Positions 7,468 to 15,429 are shown, numbered from the stretch's first letter. The stretch is 19,236 nt of DNA from Dehalococcoidia bacterium UBA2979 (GCA_002348225.1 DEAP01000104.1:34497-53732); one strand, 5' to 3'. Numbers and translations: made by a program. The notes: a model not told the origin generated them from the letters alone.

Positions 7468-7583
7468 AGAGCAGCGGACTTCTACTCTGCGTGAATCCCT
7501 TGGTATATTAAGGCGGTTGAAAGATGCTGGTACCCTCGGAGAGATTCGAACTCCCGACCCGCGGAGTAGAAGTCCGCTGCTCT
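7468..7583. repeat. Inverted repeat of the tRNA anticodon arm
   Basis: The 20 bases at 7468-7487 are the exact reverse complement of 7564-7583, which lies in the tRNA gene (D-stem end, anticodon stem and loop). Weaker pairing extends to about 7493. The inverted copy sits inside the element, between its arm-like repeats and the att core. Confidence 0.85.
7521..7565 (-). repeat. Proximal att copy inside the intact tRNA-Arg gene
   Basis: These 45 bp are identical to 5481-5525. Identity begins 7 bp past the tRNA CCA and stops within the anticodon stem, after which the copies diverge (AGTAGAAG here, ATTCGTCC in the distal copy). The crossover therefore lies in or near the T-arm to anticodon-stem segment. 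Confidence 0.88.
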
Positions 7584-7603
7584 GTCCCCTGAGCTACGAG
7601 GGC
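7528..7603 (-). tRNA. tRNA-Arg (anticodon UCU), CCA encoded
   Basis: On the minus strand a full cloverleaf is visible: acceptor GCCCTCG pairs with CGAGGGT (first pair G-U), D-stem GCTC/GAGC, anticodon stem GCGGA/TCCGC around loop CTTCTAC (anticodon TCT, reading AGA), variable loop of 5, T-stem GGGAG/CTCTC with loop TTCGAAT, discriminator A, and an encoded CCA (7528-7530). It has 76 bases including CCA. Its 3' half is one copy of the att repeat, so integration restored rather than destroyed the gene. Confidence 0.95.
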
Positions 7604-7617
7604 ATCCTTAAAACACT

Positions 7618-7623
7618 ATTTTA
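7618..7623 (-). promoter_or_regulatory. Possible -10 box for tRNA-Arg
   Basis: On the minus strand TAAAAT lies about 15 bases before the tRNA 5' end, a suitable place for a -10 hexamer. I do not see a convincing -35, so this is weak. Confidence 0.25.
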
Positions 7624-7721
7624 CCCCCGAACTCTCTAATTTTCTGCAGTACCCGTGGAACACTCGCAACTATGACACTAATCTAACTATGGCGAAAAAA
7701 AAACATGCCGGAGTGAAATCA

Positions 7722-9146
7722 ATGAGTAGCGACCGAGAGTCTCCTGATAAAGACATACCATTAGATGCCTTGAGCTGGCATCACGCTCGAAATCCTCTGA
7801 TCGCACAGCGTCAGGAAAATCTCAAATCATTCGCTGGGCCATTAACAAACTTCATTCGAACGGAAACATCCAGTGCTATTGTCCTTTTTCTGGCTGCCGT
7901 ATTTGCCATACTTTGGGCAAACTCGGCGTGGTCGGAGCATTACTTTGACCTGTTACATAGCCATATTCAGATAGATATCGGATTCTGGGAACTTGATGAA
8001 ACGGTGCACTTCTGGGTAAATGACATCCTAATGGTCATTTTTTTCTTCCTCGTAGGGTTAGAAATTAAGCGAGAAATCGTAGCTGGTGAACTTGCGAATC
8101 CCAAGGCCGTGATGGTACCAATCGTCGCTGCGGTCGGTGGCATGGTCATTCCATCATTGGTTTATTTTTTATTCAATACAAGTGGTGAAGGTAGTAGCGG
8201 TTGGGGAATACCTGTCGCCACGGATATAGCCTTCGCACTTGGCGTCCTCACCCTTCTGGGATCCCGCGTTCCATTTGGCTTGCGCATCATGCTGCTTGCA
8301 TTGGCTGTGGTTGACGACATTGGAGGTATTTTAATCATCGCGATCTTCTACACTGAAGAACTCCACTTCATACCGCTCATCGTCGCCGGAGCCACTCTGC
8401 TGATTGCGTACGTCGCACAGCGTTTCGGAATTTGGTATATCCCTTTGTATATCGCGCTAGGAATTATTGGGTGGATTGCAACCCACGACGCAGGGATACA
8501 TCCGACTGTCATCGGAGTGGCATTTGCATTGCTCACGCCTTGGCAGTCTTGGTACTCCAGAGACGGCTTTGAACAAAGTGCAGAAGAAGCAATTGATGAA
8601 TATAAGGAGTCTGCTCATTCAGTTACTACTGACGAAAAAGAGGATAGTGCCCACAGTGGTGAAGTCGGTGCACTCGTGCACTTAGGTGACCATGTCCGGA
8701 AAGCATTGTCACCACTCGATAGGCTCGAACATGCTCTTCAGCCCGTAGTTGCTTTTGCGATCGTCCCCATATTTGCTTTTGCAAATTCCGGGGTGGCTCT
8801 AAGCGGCGAAATTCTAGGTGATGCCCTTGTTTCCCCTATCACGTTGGGCGTAGGCCTTGGCCTTCTCATTGGAAAACCCATTGGAATATTGATATTCACA
8901 TGGATAGCAGTAAGATTTGGTGCGGCTCTCCCAACCGGGGTGAATTACGCCGGGGTTGTCGGAGTTGGCTTTCTTGGCGGAATTGGATTCACAGTCTCGC
9001 TATTAATAGCTGATCTATCGTTCCCTGATGCACAGCTACTCCTCGATCAAGGAAAAATAGGAATCATTGTCGCGTCACTATTAGCAGGACTATTTGGATA
9101 CGTCATTCTGCGAATGGCCTACTCTAGAGCCGCGGCTGAGAAATAG
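7722..9146 (+). CDS. nhaA: Na+/H+ antiporter NhaA
   Basis: This inner-membrane antiporter exchanges Na+ (or Li+) for protons and serves sodium and pH balance. It carries the diagnostic NhaA segments: FFFLVGLEIKRE after the first helices, PVATDIAFALGVL (the Asp corresponds to E. coli D133), LALAVVDDIGGILI (the Asp pair corresponding to D163/D164), PIFAFANSGV, LIGKPIGI, and GGIGFTVSLLIADL. With the start at ATG 7722 the protein is 474 aa. That start has GGAG at 7710-7713, eight bases upstream, while the in-frame ATG at 7689 lacks a ribosome site. The protein is longer than the ~388-aa E. coli enzyme because of a hydrophilic N-terminal tail and a charged Glu/Asp/Ser/His insert encoded near 8557-8700, a possible cytoplasmic regulatory loop. 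It stands alone, next to but outside the tRNA-nested element. Confidence 0.95.
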   Translation: MSSDRESPDKDIPLDALSWHHARNPLIAQRQENLKSFAGPLTNFIRTETSSAIVLFLAAVFAILWANSAWSEHYFDLLHSHIQIDIGFWELDETVHFWVNDILMVIFFFLVGLEIKREIVAGELANPKAVMVPIVAAVGGMVIPSLVYFLFNTSGEGSSGWGIPVATDIAFALGVLTLLGSRVPFGLRIMLLALAVVDDIGGILIIAIFYTEELHFIPLIVAGATLLIAYVAQRFGIWYIPLYIALGIIGWIATHDAGIHPTVIGVAFALLTPWQSWYSRDGFEQSAEEAIDEYKESAHSVTTDEKEDSAHSGEVGALVHLGDHVRKALSPLDRLEHALQPVVAFAIVPIFAFANSGVALSGEILGDALVSPITLGVGLGLLIGKPIGILIFTWIAVRFGAALPTGVNYAGVVGVGFLGGIGFTVSLLIADLSFPDAQLLLDQGKIGIIVASLLAGLFGYVILRMAYSRAAAEK

Positions 9147-9187
9147 TAAAGTGTTGATAAGAATGAATTTAAGGTCAGGATGAATTA

Positions 9188-10351
9188 ATGGATTTTCAAC
9201 TCAGTGAGGCACATACCCTCATTAAACATACCGCAGCACAAATTGCTAAAGACGTGATCGCTCCTCGAGCTGCTGAAGTTGATCGCACGGCTGAGTATCC
9301 TGAAGACTACTTCCAAGCCTTTCGTGATTCAGAATTACTCGGTATCACTCTACCTGAAATGGTCGGCGGATCAGACGCGGGAACTTTGGCTCTCGCAATA
9401 GCTGTCGAAGAAGTCGCGAAATATGACTGTAGTGCAGGCCTGATGCTGTTATTGTCATCTCTGTCGACCCACACCATAAAATTTTTTGGTACCGAACGAC
9501 AACAAAAAGAATATATAGGTCCAATTGCAACGGGACAAATAAAGGGAGCCTTCTGTCTAACTGAACCTGACGCAGGGTCCGATGTTGCAAACCTGCAGGC
9601 CAGAGCAGTTCGTGATGGTGATGACTACGTCATCAGCGGGCAGAAAATTTATATCTCCGGCGGACCAGTGGCAGACCAAGTCGTAGTCTTTGCAAAAACT
9701 GATTATCCCGATCCTCGCTCGCTCAATGCTTTTGTCGTAGATACCTCTATGCCGGGTTTCGAGGTCACTTCAATAGACAGGAAGATGGGTGTCCGAGGAC
9801 TTCCTACAGGAGTACTCACTTTCGATGACGTAAGAGTTCCTCGTGAGCGTCTCGTGGGAGAAACAGAAGGAATGGGCATGAAAGGCCCTCTTGCGACTCT
9901 CAATTCTCTAAGACCAGTGGTTGGAGCACGAGGAGTTGGGCTCGGTGAGGGAGCTCTGATGTATGCCCTCGACTATGCGCGTCAAAGACGAGCGTTTGGT
10001 AATCCACTCACCGATCTACAAGCGATTCAAATGAAGCTAGCAGATATGGCAATTGACATTGAGGCTGCACGACTACTGGTGTATCAAGGATGTGAATTGG
10101 TTGACGCGGGGAAATTTGGGCCGAGCGACGGCCACATGTTAAGTGTTGCCAAGGCCTATGCCACTGAAATGGCAAACAGAGTGGCCAGTGAGGCGATTCA
10201 GATACTCGGTGGGCAAGGATATATGGAAGACCATCCACTTGAACGGCATTACCGAGACGCCAGACAACTTATGATTGTCGAAGGCACTAGCGAAATTCAA
10301 CGGGTGATTATTTCAAAGGCACTGATCGACGGGAATTTGAACTATAACTAG
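9188..10351 (+). CDS. Acyl-CoA dehydrogenase
   Basis: The 387-aa FAD enzyme catalyses alpha,beta-desaturation of an acyl-CoA thioester and passes electrons to electron-transfer flavoprotein. Family marks are AFCLTEPDAGSD (FAD/substrate loop), YISGG, MGVRGLPTGVLTFDDVRVP, YARQRRAFG, QILGGQGYMEDHPLERHYRDAR, and the C-terminal VEGTSEIQ, whose Glu365 sits at the usual catalytic-base position of short- and medium-chain enzymes. The start ATG at 9188 follows AGGTCAGGA (9171-9179). Length and motifs are complete. It ends one base before the stop of the convergent glycerate kinase gene, with no terminator between. The acyl chain is not predictable; short or branched chain is plausible. Confidence 0.95.
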   Translation: MDFQLSEAHTLIKHTAAQIAKDVIAPRAAEVDRTAEYPEDYFQAFRDSELLGITLPEMVGGSDAGTLALAIAVEEVAKYDCSAGLMLLLSSLSTHTIKFFGTERQQKEYIGPIATGQIKGAFCLTEPDAGSDVANLQARAVRDGDDYVISGQKIYISGGPVADQVVVFAKTDYPDPRSLNAFVVDTSMPGFEVTSIDRKMGVRGLPTGVLTFDDVRVPRERLVGETEGMGMKGPLATLNSLRPVVGARGVGLGEGALMYALDYARQRRAFGNPLTDLQAIQMKLADMAIDIEAARLLVYQGCELVDAGKFGPSDGHMLSVAKAYATEMANRVASEAIQILGGQGYMEDHPLERHYRDARQLMIVEGTSEIQRVIISKALIDGNLNYN

Positions 10352-10352
10352 A

Positions 10353-11501
10353 TCAGAGCGCTAAGTATCTTTTGAGAAGGGTCTCAGTTGCTTTGGTGGT
10401 GCGTGAGCTGGCGTCCGCCATTGCCGCCTCACGCTCGTGAGAATTAGAGTGAGCTGGGACAAGTCCTTCGGCATCAGCCATGCTCGATGGCCTCTCTTCG
10501 ACGATTCCTGCTACACCCAAGCACGGAGTATTCGCGTCGATTGCAATAGACAGAACGTGAGAGACTGCCTTACCAAAACTCGTTTGTGCATCCAAAGAAC
10601 CTTCTCCAGTAATTACCAAATCTGCTTCAGTTATTTGCTGTGAAAGGCCTACTGTATCAGCAATGAGTTCAGCTCCCGATTGAATAGTTGTATTAGGAAT
10701 TGCGGCGATCAAACCACAGGGAAGTCCACCCCCAGCGCCGGTCCCATTGATATTCACCACGTCAATATCAAACGTTTTATGAATACGATCAGCAAATACG
10801 GTGAGGGAATCTTCAAGCGCAGGCGCCTGCCAGTCCTTGAGACCTTTTTGGGGACCAAAAATAGTGGTAGCTCCCGTCGGGCCGAGAAGCTGATTTAGTA
10901 CATCAACAGCTATCCGAAGCCGAGCCGATTGTACGCGGGCATCATTAAGAGGAATGATTTGATCGAGTCTCACTAAATGTAATGGATGACTAGGGAGTTC
11001 AACCCCAGCCGGATCTAAGAGAGTCAAACCTAACGCCTGTGCGGCACCCGCACCGCCGTCGTTCGTGCAGGTACCCCCGACGCCCAAAATAATTTCCTCT
11101 ATCCCGCGCTCGAGAGCATCCAATATCAATTCTCCGACTCCATATGATGTGGCGACCGTCGGATCCAAGTTATTTGGCATTTCATCAGCGAGTGCTGTGG
11201 CTGAAGCCTGCTCGATCACGGCAATGGATGTGGAATCGCCTTTTTCTATGATTGAATACGTCGCTAAACGAGGCGAACCGAAGGGGCCTGTCACCTCCTT
11301 CTGGATTACTTTCCCCTTGAGTGACTGACTAATAATGTTTACAGTACCAGGTCCTCCGTCAGCCATCGGCTGCTCTATAACTGCGGCCATGGGAAGTAAT
11401 CTTCTGACTGCTCGAGAGATAGCGTGGCACGCCTCATAGGCTGACAATGAACCCTTGAATTCCTGAGGGCATACTAGCACTGAAGTGGGCAATGCACTCA
11501 T
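10353..11501 (-). CDS. Glycerate kinase, type 2 (GlxK/GarK family)
   Basis: The 382-aa enzyme would phosphorylate D-glycerate to 2-phosphoglycerate with ATP, linking glyoxylate/glycerate use to lower glycolysis. Family motifs are VCPQEFKGSLSA near the N-terminus, PMADGGPGT, GVGGTCTNDGGAGAAQALG, GTGAGGGLP, and ITGEGSLDAQTSFGKA. The motif usually written ADGGEGT has Pro in place of Glu here, a small oddity in a well-conserved spot. The start ATG at 11501 was chosen because it overlaps the stop of the upstream small gene as ATGA, suggesting translational coupling, and has GGAG upstream; an in-frame start at 11531 is less likely. The C-terminus is a charged Ser/Arg-rich tail. Confidence 0.92.
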   Translation of the reverse strand: MSALPTSVLVCPQEFKGSLSAYEACHAISRAVRRLLPMAAVIEQPMADGGPGTVNIISQSLKGKVIQKEVTGPFGSPRLATYSIIEKGDSTSIAVIEQASATALADEMPNNLDPTVATSYGVGELILDALERGIEEIILGVGGTCTNDGGAGAAQALGLTLLDPAGVELPSHPLHLVRLDQIIPLNDARVQSARLRIAVDVLNQLLGPTGATTIFGPQKGLKDWQAPALEDSLTVFADRIHKTFDIDVVNINGTGAGGGLPCGLIAAIPNTTIQSGAELIADTVGLSQQITEADLVITGEGSLDAQTSFGKAVSHVLSIAIDANTPCLGVAGIVEERPSSMADAEGLVPAHSNSHEREAAMADASSRTTKATETLLKRYLAL

Positions 11502-11689
11502 TCGGGGACCACTCCGTACAGCTCCGGCCAAAACAGTCGAATAATCGACCCGATAATTATTGCGGCAACCCAGGCAAACCCCACGATTCGCACGTACCGC
11601 ACAACACCCTTCAGTCGACTTGGTTTATATAGAGATAGATAGAAAAGAAACAGGACAAGTACTCCAGAAGCTAAAAGTAATAACCGCAT
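11498..11689 (-). CDS. Small two-helix membrane protein upstream of glycerate kinase
   Basis: This is a 63-aa protein of unknown function. The sequence shows two hydrophobic segments (about residues 2-20 and 32-52) joined by a basic loop (KPSRLKGVVRYVR), so a two-pass inner-membrane hairpin is likely. The start at ATG 11689 is preferred because GGGAGGAG and AAGG lie upstream; a longer in-frame version from 11746 has no ribosome site. Its stop overlaps the glycerate kinase start by four bases (ATGA), which supports it being real and co-translated. I do not recognise the family. Confidence 0.65.
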   Translation of the reverse strand: MRLLLLASGVLVLFLFYLSLYKPSRLKGVVRYVRIVGFAWVAAIIIGSIIRLFWPELYGVVPE

Positions 11690-11771
11690 GTCAACCTTCG
11701 CTCCTCCCGCTCTAGTGCCTGCTGGCTCTACACTGAACTCTCTCATAAAAGTTTATAGCCAGAGGTGAAAT

Positions 11772-12539
11772 ATGAGTGAGTTTAACGGGAGAAAAGCTCT
11801 TGTCACAGGGGGCAGTCGGGGGATAGGCCGAGCCATCGTACGCCGCCTCGCGAGTGACGGTGCTGACGTGGTCATAAATTACAACAGTAACGAGTCTGCG
11901 GCGAACGAAATTGCGGCGGAGGTGCGTGGATTGGGTAGACATGCAGTAATAATTCAGGCGGATGTATCTGTTCAAAAGGAGGCCGAACGCCTAGCCAATG
12001 AGTCTATTGAAGCTCTTGGTTCGATTGATATTCTGGTAAATAACGCGGGTATCGGCGCAACAGCGGTGGGAAGACCCCATGTTGCTGAGGCAACCCCGGA
12101 AGATTTTGAACGACTGATGGCAGCGCACGCATTTGCTTCCCATGATCTCTGTCGTGTACTCGTGCCTCAAATGCGTGAAGCAGACCGAGGTGACATCGTT
12201 ATGATTTCGTCGATTGCCGCTCAAAGTTTCGGCCCTACCGGCGGAACTTATGCCGCAGCCAAAGCTGCGATGGAAGCCCTGGCATTCAGCCTTGCTAAGG
12301 AAGAACGAGGCAATAATATTCACGTGAATATAGTCGCGCCGGGACTCATAGAAACAGATATGGCTGACATGATGGTCAAATTTCAAGGACGCGTGACAGA
12401 CAGTATCGCTGAACTCGCAGATGAGTCTCCGTTCGGTCGACTCGGGAGCCCTGACGACATCGCTGGTGCTGTTGCGTTCCTTTGTTCGGCGAGAGCTTCG
12501 TATATTACCAATCAACGAATTACGGTTGCGGGAGGTTGA
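11772..12539 (+). CDS. Short-chain dehydrogenase/reductase (FabG-like), first of tandem pair
   Basis: The 255-aa NAD(P)-dependent oxidoreductase belongs to the classical SDR family. The cofactor glycine motif TGGSRGIG is at residues 12-19, NNAG at 90-93, and the catalytic Ser147, Tyr160 and Lys164 appear in MISSIAA and GGTYAAAKAA. APGLIETDM follows as usual. The start ATG has AGAGGTGA just upstream. It opens a plus-strand operon: the next SDR starts 5 bp after its stop and a CoA-transferase follows. It is strongly similar along its length to the second SDR (shared VPQMR, DRGD, MISS, LAKEER, VNIVAPGL blocks), so the two arose by tandem duplication. The likely substrate is a hydroxy/keto acyl or acid intermediate, not assignable. 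Confidence 0.9.
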   Translation: MSEFNGRKALVTGGSRGIGRAIVRRLASDGADVVINYNSNESAANEIAAEVRGLGRHAVIIQADVSVQKEAERLANESIEALGSIDILVNNAGIGATAVGRPHVAEATPEDFERLMAAHAFASHDLCRVLVPQMREADRGDIVMISSIAAQSFGPTGGTYAAAKAAMEALAFSLAKEERGNNIHVNIVAPGLIETDMADMMVKFQGRVTDSIAELADESPFGRLGSPDDIAGAVAFLCSARASYITNQRITVAGG

Positions 12540-12544
12540 TCTCT

Positions 12545-13309
12545 ATGACTAATACATTAGACGGAAGAGCTGCATTTGTCTCAGGCGGCAGCAGAGGAAT
12601 CGGTCGAGCCATCGCTATAGGGCTAGCGGCAGCGGGTGCAGATGTTGCTATCAATTATTCTCGCGACACGGCGGCCGCTGAGGACACTGTGAAAGAGATC
12701 GAGAAACTTGGACAAATCGGTAAAGCTTATCAGGGTAATGTCGATAACTTCAGTGAGTGTGAATCTATGACTTCAGCTGCTGTAGGTGATTTAGGCGAAA
12801 TATCCATACTTGTGAATAACGCAGGAATAGCGAGTAGAGGCTCATCGGTGACTGACACTGATCCGAACGAAATTCGTAAAGTCATCGGAGTGCATGTGTT
12901 CGGAACTCATAATTTATGCCATCTATTGGTTCCTCAGATGAGGGGAACCGATAGGGGCGATGTGATAATGATCTCATCTGGGGCCACTGCAAGCCTGTCG
13001 GGCCGAGGGGCACCGTATAACATGGCCAAATCTGCTCAGGAAGCGATAGCGTTTACATTGGCAAAGGAAGAACGTCCACATGGCATTAGGGTGAATATTG
13101 TAGCTCCTGGCCTAGTGGAGACCGATATGGGTAAACGACTGGTGAGGGCTACACGGGGTGTGGAAGATATACGCGAACTTGATGAGAGCTCACCATTTAG
13201 CAGAGTTTGTCAGCCCGAAGATATTGCGGACACTGTTACGTTCTTCTGTTCTCAGGATGGATCTTATGTAACCGGTCAGCGACTTTACGTAAATGGTGGT
13301 GGATTTTAG
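12545..13309 (+). CDS. Short-chain dehydrogenase/reductase (FabG-like), second of tandem pair
   Basis: The 254-aa classical SDR has cofactor motif SGGSRGIG (13-20), NNAG (91-94), and catalytic Ser145, Tyr158 and Lys162 (MISSGAT, APYNMAKSA). ATG 12545 is chosen because GGAGG at 12531-12535 stands nine bases upstream and the SDR fold begins right after it; the longer in-frame ATG at 12482 would overlap the previous gene by 58 bases. It is a diverged paralogue of the gene before it. Retention of both with intact catalytic residues suggests two different reductions, or the two stereo-steps of one pathway, coupled to the CoA-transferase that follows 11 bp later. Confidence 0.9.
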   Translation: MTNTLDGRAAFVSGGSRGIGRAIAIGLAAAGADVAINYSRDTAAAEDTVKEIEKLGQIGKAYQGNVDNFSECESMTSAAVGDLGEISILVNNAGIASRGSSVTDTDPNEIRKVIGVHVFGTHNLCHLLVPQMRGTDRGDVIMISSGATASLSGRGAPYNMAKSAQEAIAFTLAKEERPHGIRVNIVAPGLVETDMGKRLVRATRGVEDIRELDESSPFSRVCQPEDIADTVTFFCSQDGSYVTGQRLYVNGGGF

Positions 13310-13320
13310 AAAGGTTTCCC

Positions 13321-14607
13321 GTGCCAGAACAAAAACACCCATTATTCAATGGACTTAAGATAATTGAGTTTGGTAGGTTCGTCGCCGGACCCTATGCTGC
13401 TGAGCTATTTGCCCATGGCGGGGCCGACGTTATCAAGATCGAACCGACTGACGGTGATGCCACTCGGTTCAATCAGCCAATCTTTCCCGGAGAAGGAAGG
13501 CAATACATCATCAAAGCAAGGGGCAAACGAGGGTTTCCAGTCAACCTTGGTGATCCAAAGGGATTAGAAATTATTCAGAAAATAACTAGTGACTGCGACA
13601 TATTGATATCCAATATGCGCCCCGGTGCCCTACAAAGGTACAAACTTGACTACGAGACCCTTTCCAAAACGAATCCTCGAATAATTGTTGGTGAGATCAG
13701 TGCTTTCGGGAAAAACGGTCCCTACGGTGGTCTAGCGGGGGCCGATTTTCAGGCGCAAGCGGCCTCAGGACTTCTACTATCAGCTGGCGCTTTTGATGGG
13801 GAAGAACCAAGATATGTAGATGCCTTTCTAACGGACTACATGGCGGGTACTCTTTTGGCTTTTGGCATCTCGTCCGCACTGTACAGCAGAGAAGTGACCG
13901 GCAAAGGGCAAGATGTATCAACCACACTCTATCAAGCAGGATTGGCATTACAGCATGGCACCGCCAACATTTTTGAAGCCGTTGATAGCTGGAAACATGA
14001 ATTTGTTGACTGGGTAGACAGCGAGAAACCATCGGCACGGGAAGGTGCCGACCGCCGACGAAAATCGGGTGGAGGAACAGCAATAGCCGGTCTATATTTA
14101 ACAGCGGACGACCGCTGGCTTGCGATCGGTTCTGGTCGCCCCGGAATGAAAAAACTATTACCGATGCTAGGGTTAGACGATCCACTTATTTCCGACCCGA
14201 CCTGGGTCATGCCCGATGACCCCACTGAGTATTTTGCAAAATTAAGAGCCAAAATCAAAGTAGAAATCGCTAAACTTGCTAGTTCAGAATTGGTACCACG
14301 GCTCAAGGCCAGTGGAATACCTTATGCCGTCGTGGAATATTTAGAAGAGGCTATGCAAGGTGAACAGGCCAACGATAATGGTTTCGTATATTCTGCTGAT
14401 CATCCACTTGTCGGCCCCATGACAATGCCAGAAGCTCCGGTCTCATTCGGGAAAGACTCATATAAGGCCGATACTAAATCTCCTGGATTCGGAGAACATA
14501 CGCAAGAAATTATGAAAGAGCTTGGTTACAGTGCGGCAGAAATCGACGACTTGATCAAGACGGGTGTTATAAGTGAAATACTGGACGACTCCGCACGAGG
14601 CAGTTAG
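13321..14607 (+). CDS. CaiB/BaiF (class III) CoA-transferase
   Basis: The 428-aa enzyme moves CoA between carboxylic acids. It opens with LKIIEFGRFVAGPYAAELFAHGGADVIKIEP (split across residues 12-42), the class III signature, and has NLGDPKGLEII, SNMRPGALQRYKLDYETL, and GPYGGLAGADFQAQAASG, where Asp142 is at the catalytic Asp position (Asp169 in formyl-CoA transferase). The start is GTG 13321 with GAAAGG upstream; an earlier in-frame ATG at 13207 lies inside the preceding SDR and gives an unrelated leader. It is third in the SDR-SDR-CoA-transferase operon, whose product probably activates an acid that the SDRs oxidise or reduce. Its stop lies 5 bp from the stop of the convergent gene. Confidence 0.93.
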   Translation: MPEQKHPLFNGLKIIEFGRFVAGPYAAELFAHGGADVIKIEPTDGDATRFNQPIFPGEGRQYIIKARGKRGFPVNLGDPKGLEIIQKITSDCDILISNMRPGALQRYKLDYETLSKTNPRIIVGEISAFGKNGPYGGLAGADFQAQAASGLLLSAGAFDGEEPRYVDAFLTDYMAGTLLAFGISSALYSREVTGKGQDVSTTLYQAGLALQHGTANIFEAVDSWKHEFVDWVDSEKPSAREGADRRRKSGGGTAIAGLYLTADDRWLAIGSGRPGMKKLLPMLGLDDPLISDPTWVMPDDPTEYFAKLRAKIKVEIAKLASSELVPRLKASGIPYAVVEYLEEAMQGEQANDNGFVYSADHPLVGPMTMPEAPVSFGKDSYKADTKSPGFGEHTQEIMKELGYSAAEIDDLIKTGVISEILDDSARGS

Positions 14608-14612
14608 TTCAC

Positions 14613-15371
14613 TCATCTGAAAAATATCGGATCTGGTATCCAGAGACGTCTATTGGATGGATCCTGGTGCAAACGAATAACTGGTTCATGAGACTCCAGG
14701 TGGGGCTTGAGTGCTGGCAATCCGTCTCCAAGATCAATGGTGTCATCCATGTCTATCTCTTCGTCATCAGCATTGAGAAGATGCTGTAATTGCGTCTTAT
14801 CACGGATGTCACCGGCGCGGTGATGACCACGCATGTCTTCCAAGCCAGGAATTGTCCGGAATCTCGCAAGTTCATCACCTCCGGCCCGTAACCCACAGGC
14901 CGCAAGAGCTCCAATACAGCCGTTTCTTTTTACCCCAAGACTGCGCATCGTCACATTTGCCTCAGTAGAAAAAGTTTGTGCCCAATCAGATCTCATCAGT
15001 TCCGTCTGTGTTCTTCGTCCGAATGCCAATATATGAGGCATATCTGAGTGCCGACTAAGCATAGCCAATCCTGGATCCGAATTCGAAGAAGCAGTAGATC
15101 TGATCTGTAAAACCAGCTCGTCCTCAAGATCCAACGCAGATCTGGTCGTCCACAATTTCACTGCATAGCAGCTGTTTGAAGAACCTGACTGAATCTTGTT
15201 GGACCCAAACAGAGGGTGTACGGTCAATCCCTCAAATAATCCCCACCCGTCCTCTGATAACTGTGTACTCATCGTCATTAATAAATCTTGGGTAGTTTGA
15301 CTTTCTTCGTCGGTATTGTCAGACGTATCGTCCAAACCAATAACAAACCATTCAGTTATATCGCTGGTCAC
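14613..15371 (-). CDS. TiaS N-terminal-domain-like protein of unknown function
   Basis: The 252-aa protein starts FVIGLDDTSDNTDEESQTT, which resembles the IGIDDTD(S/N) opening of the TiaS catalytic domain (archaeal tRNA-Ile2 agmatidine synthetase) and of stand-alone bacterial homologues. Other blocks I recall from those homologues are present: TVHPLFGSNKIQ, SSNSCYAVKL, RNGCIGALAACGLRAGGDE. The zinc-ribbon and OB-fold parts of full TiaS are missing, so tRNA modification cannot be assumed. The second Asp of DDTD is Ser here (DDTS). The start is GTG 15371 with AAGGAG (complement of 15381-15386) nine bases upstream, a strong site. It is last in a minus-strand operon behind the FabL-like gene. Family assignment is from memory and moderate. 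Confidence 0.6.
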   Translation of the reverse strand: MTSDITEWFVIGLDDTSDNTDEESQTTQDLLMTMSTQLSEDGWGLFEGLTVHPLFGSNKIQSGSSNSCYAVKLWTTRSALDLEDELVLQIRSTASSNSDPGLAMLSRHSDMPHILAFGRRTQTELMRSDWAQTFSTEANVTMRSLGVKRNGCIGALAACGLRAGGDELARFRTIPGLEDMRGHHRAGDIRDKTQLQHLLNADDEEIDMDDTIDLGDGLPALKPHLESHEPVIRLHQDPSNRRLWIPDPIFFR

Positions 15372-15429
15372 TACAAACTTCTCCTTCGACTTCCTTCAGG
15401 TGCAATAACTTCTCGACGGCCAGACCAAG

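Larger units (their letters stand above)
5481..7565 (-). mobile_element. tRNA-nested integrated element of ~2.04 kb without an integrase
   Basis: The interval is bounded by two identical 45-bp direct repeats (5481-5525 and 7521-7565), each holding the 3' half of the tRNA-Arg gene plus 7 bp beyond it. The intact tRNA is at the right end and its orphan 3' half at the left, the layout left by site-specific integration into a tRNA 3' end. Just inside each end sits a pair of TGGCCACAA repeats spaced 11 bp, like integrase arm-type sites. The only gene inside is a lipoprotein gene on the minus strand. No recombinase is present, so the element is either a decayed remnant or a satellite moved in trans by another element's tyrosine recombinase. 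Confidence 0.7.

Noticed and set aside
3349..11860. 20-bp identity between 3349-3368 and 11841-11860
   Set aside because: Both places encode RRLASDG followed by a similar residue and DV in unrelated protein families; the similarity stops at once on both sides, so chance plus shared codons explains it.
11991..12515. 174-codon open frame on the minus strand
   Set aside because: It lies wholly antisense to a well-supported SDR gene and its translation looks like no real protein (rich in Cys, Arg, Ser and His).
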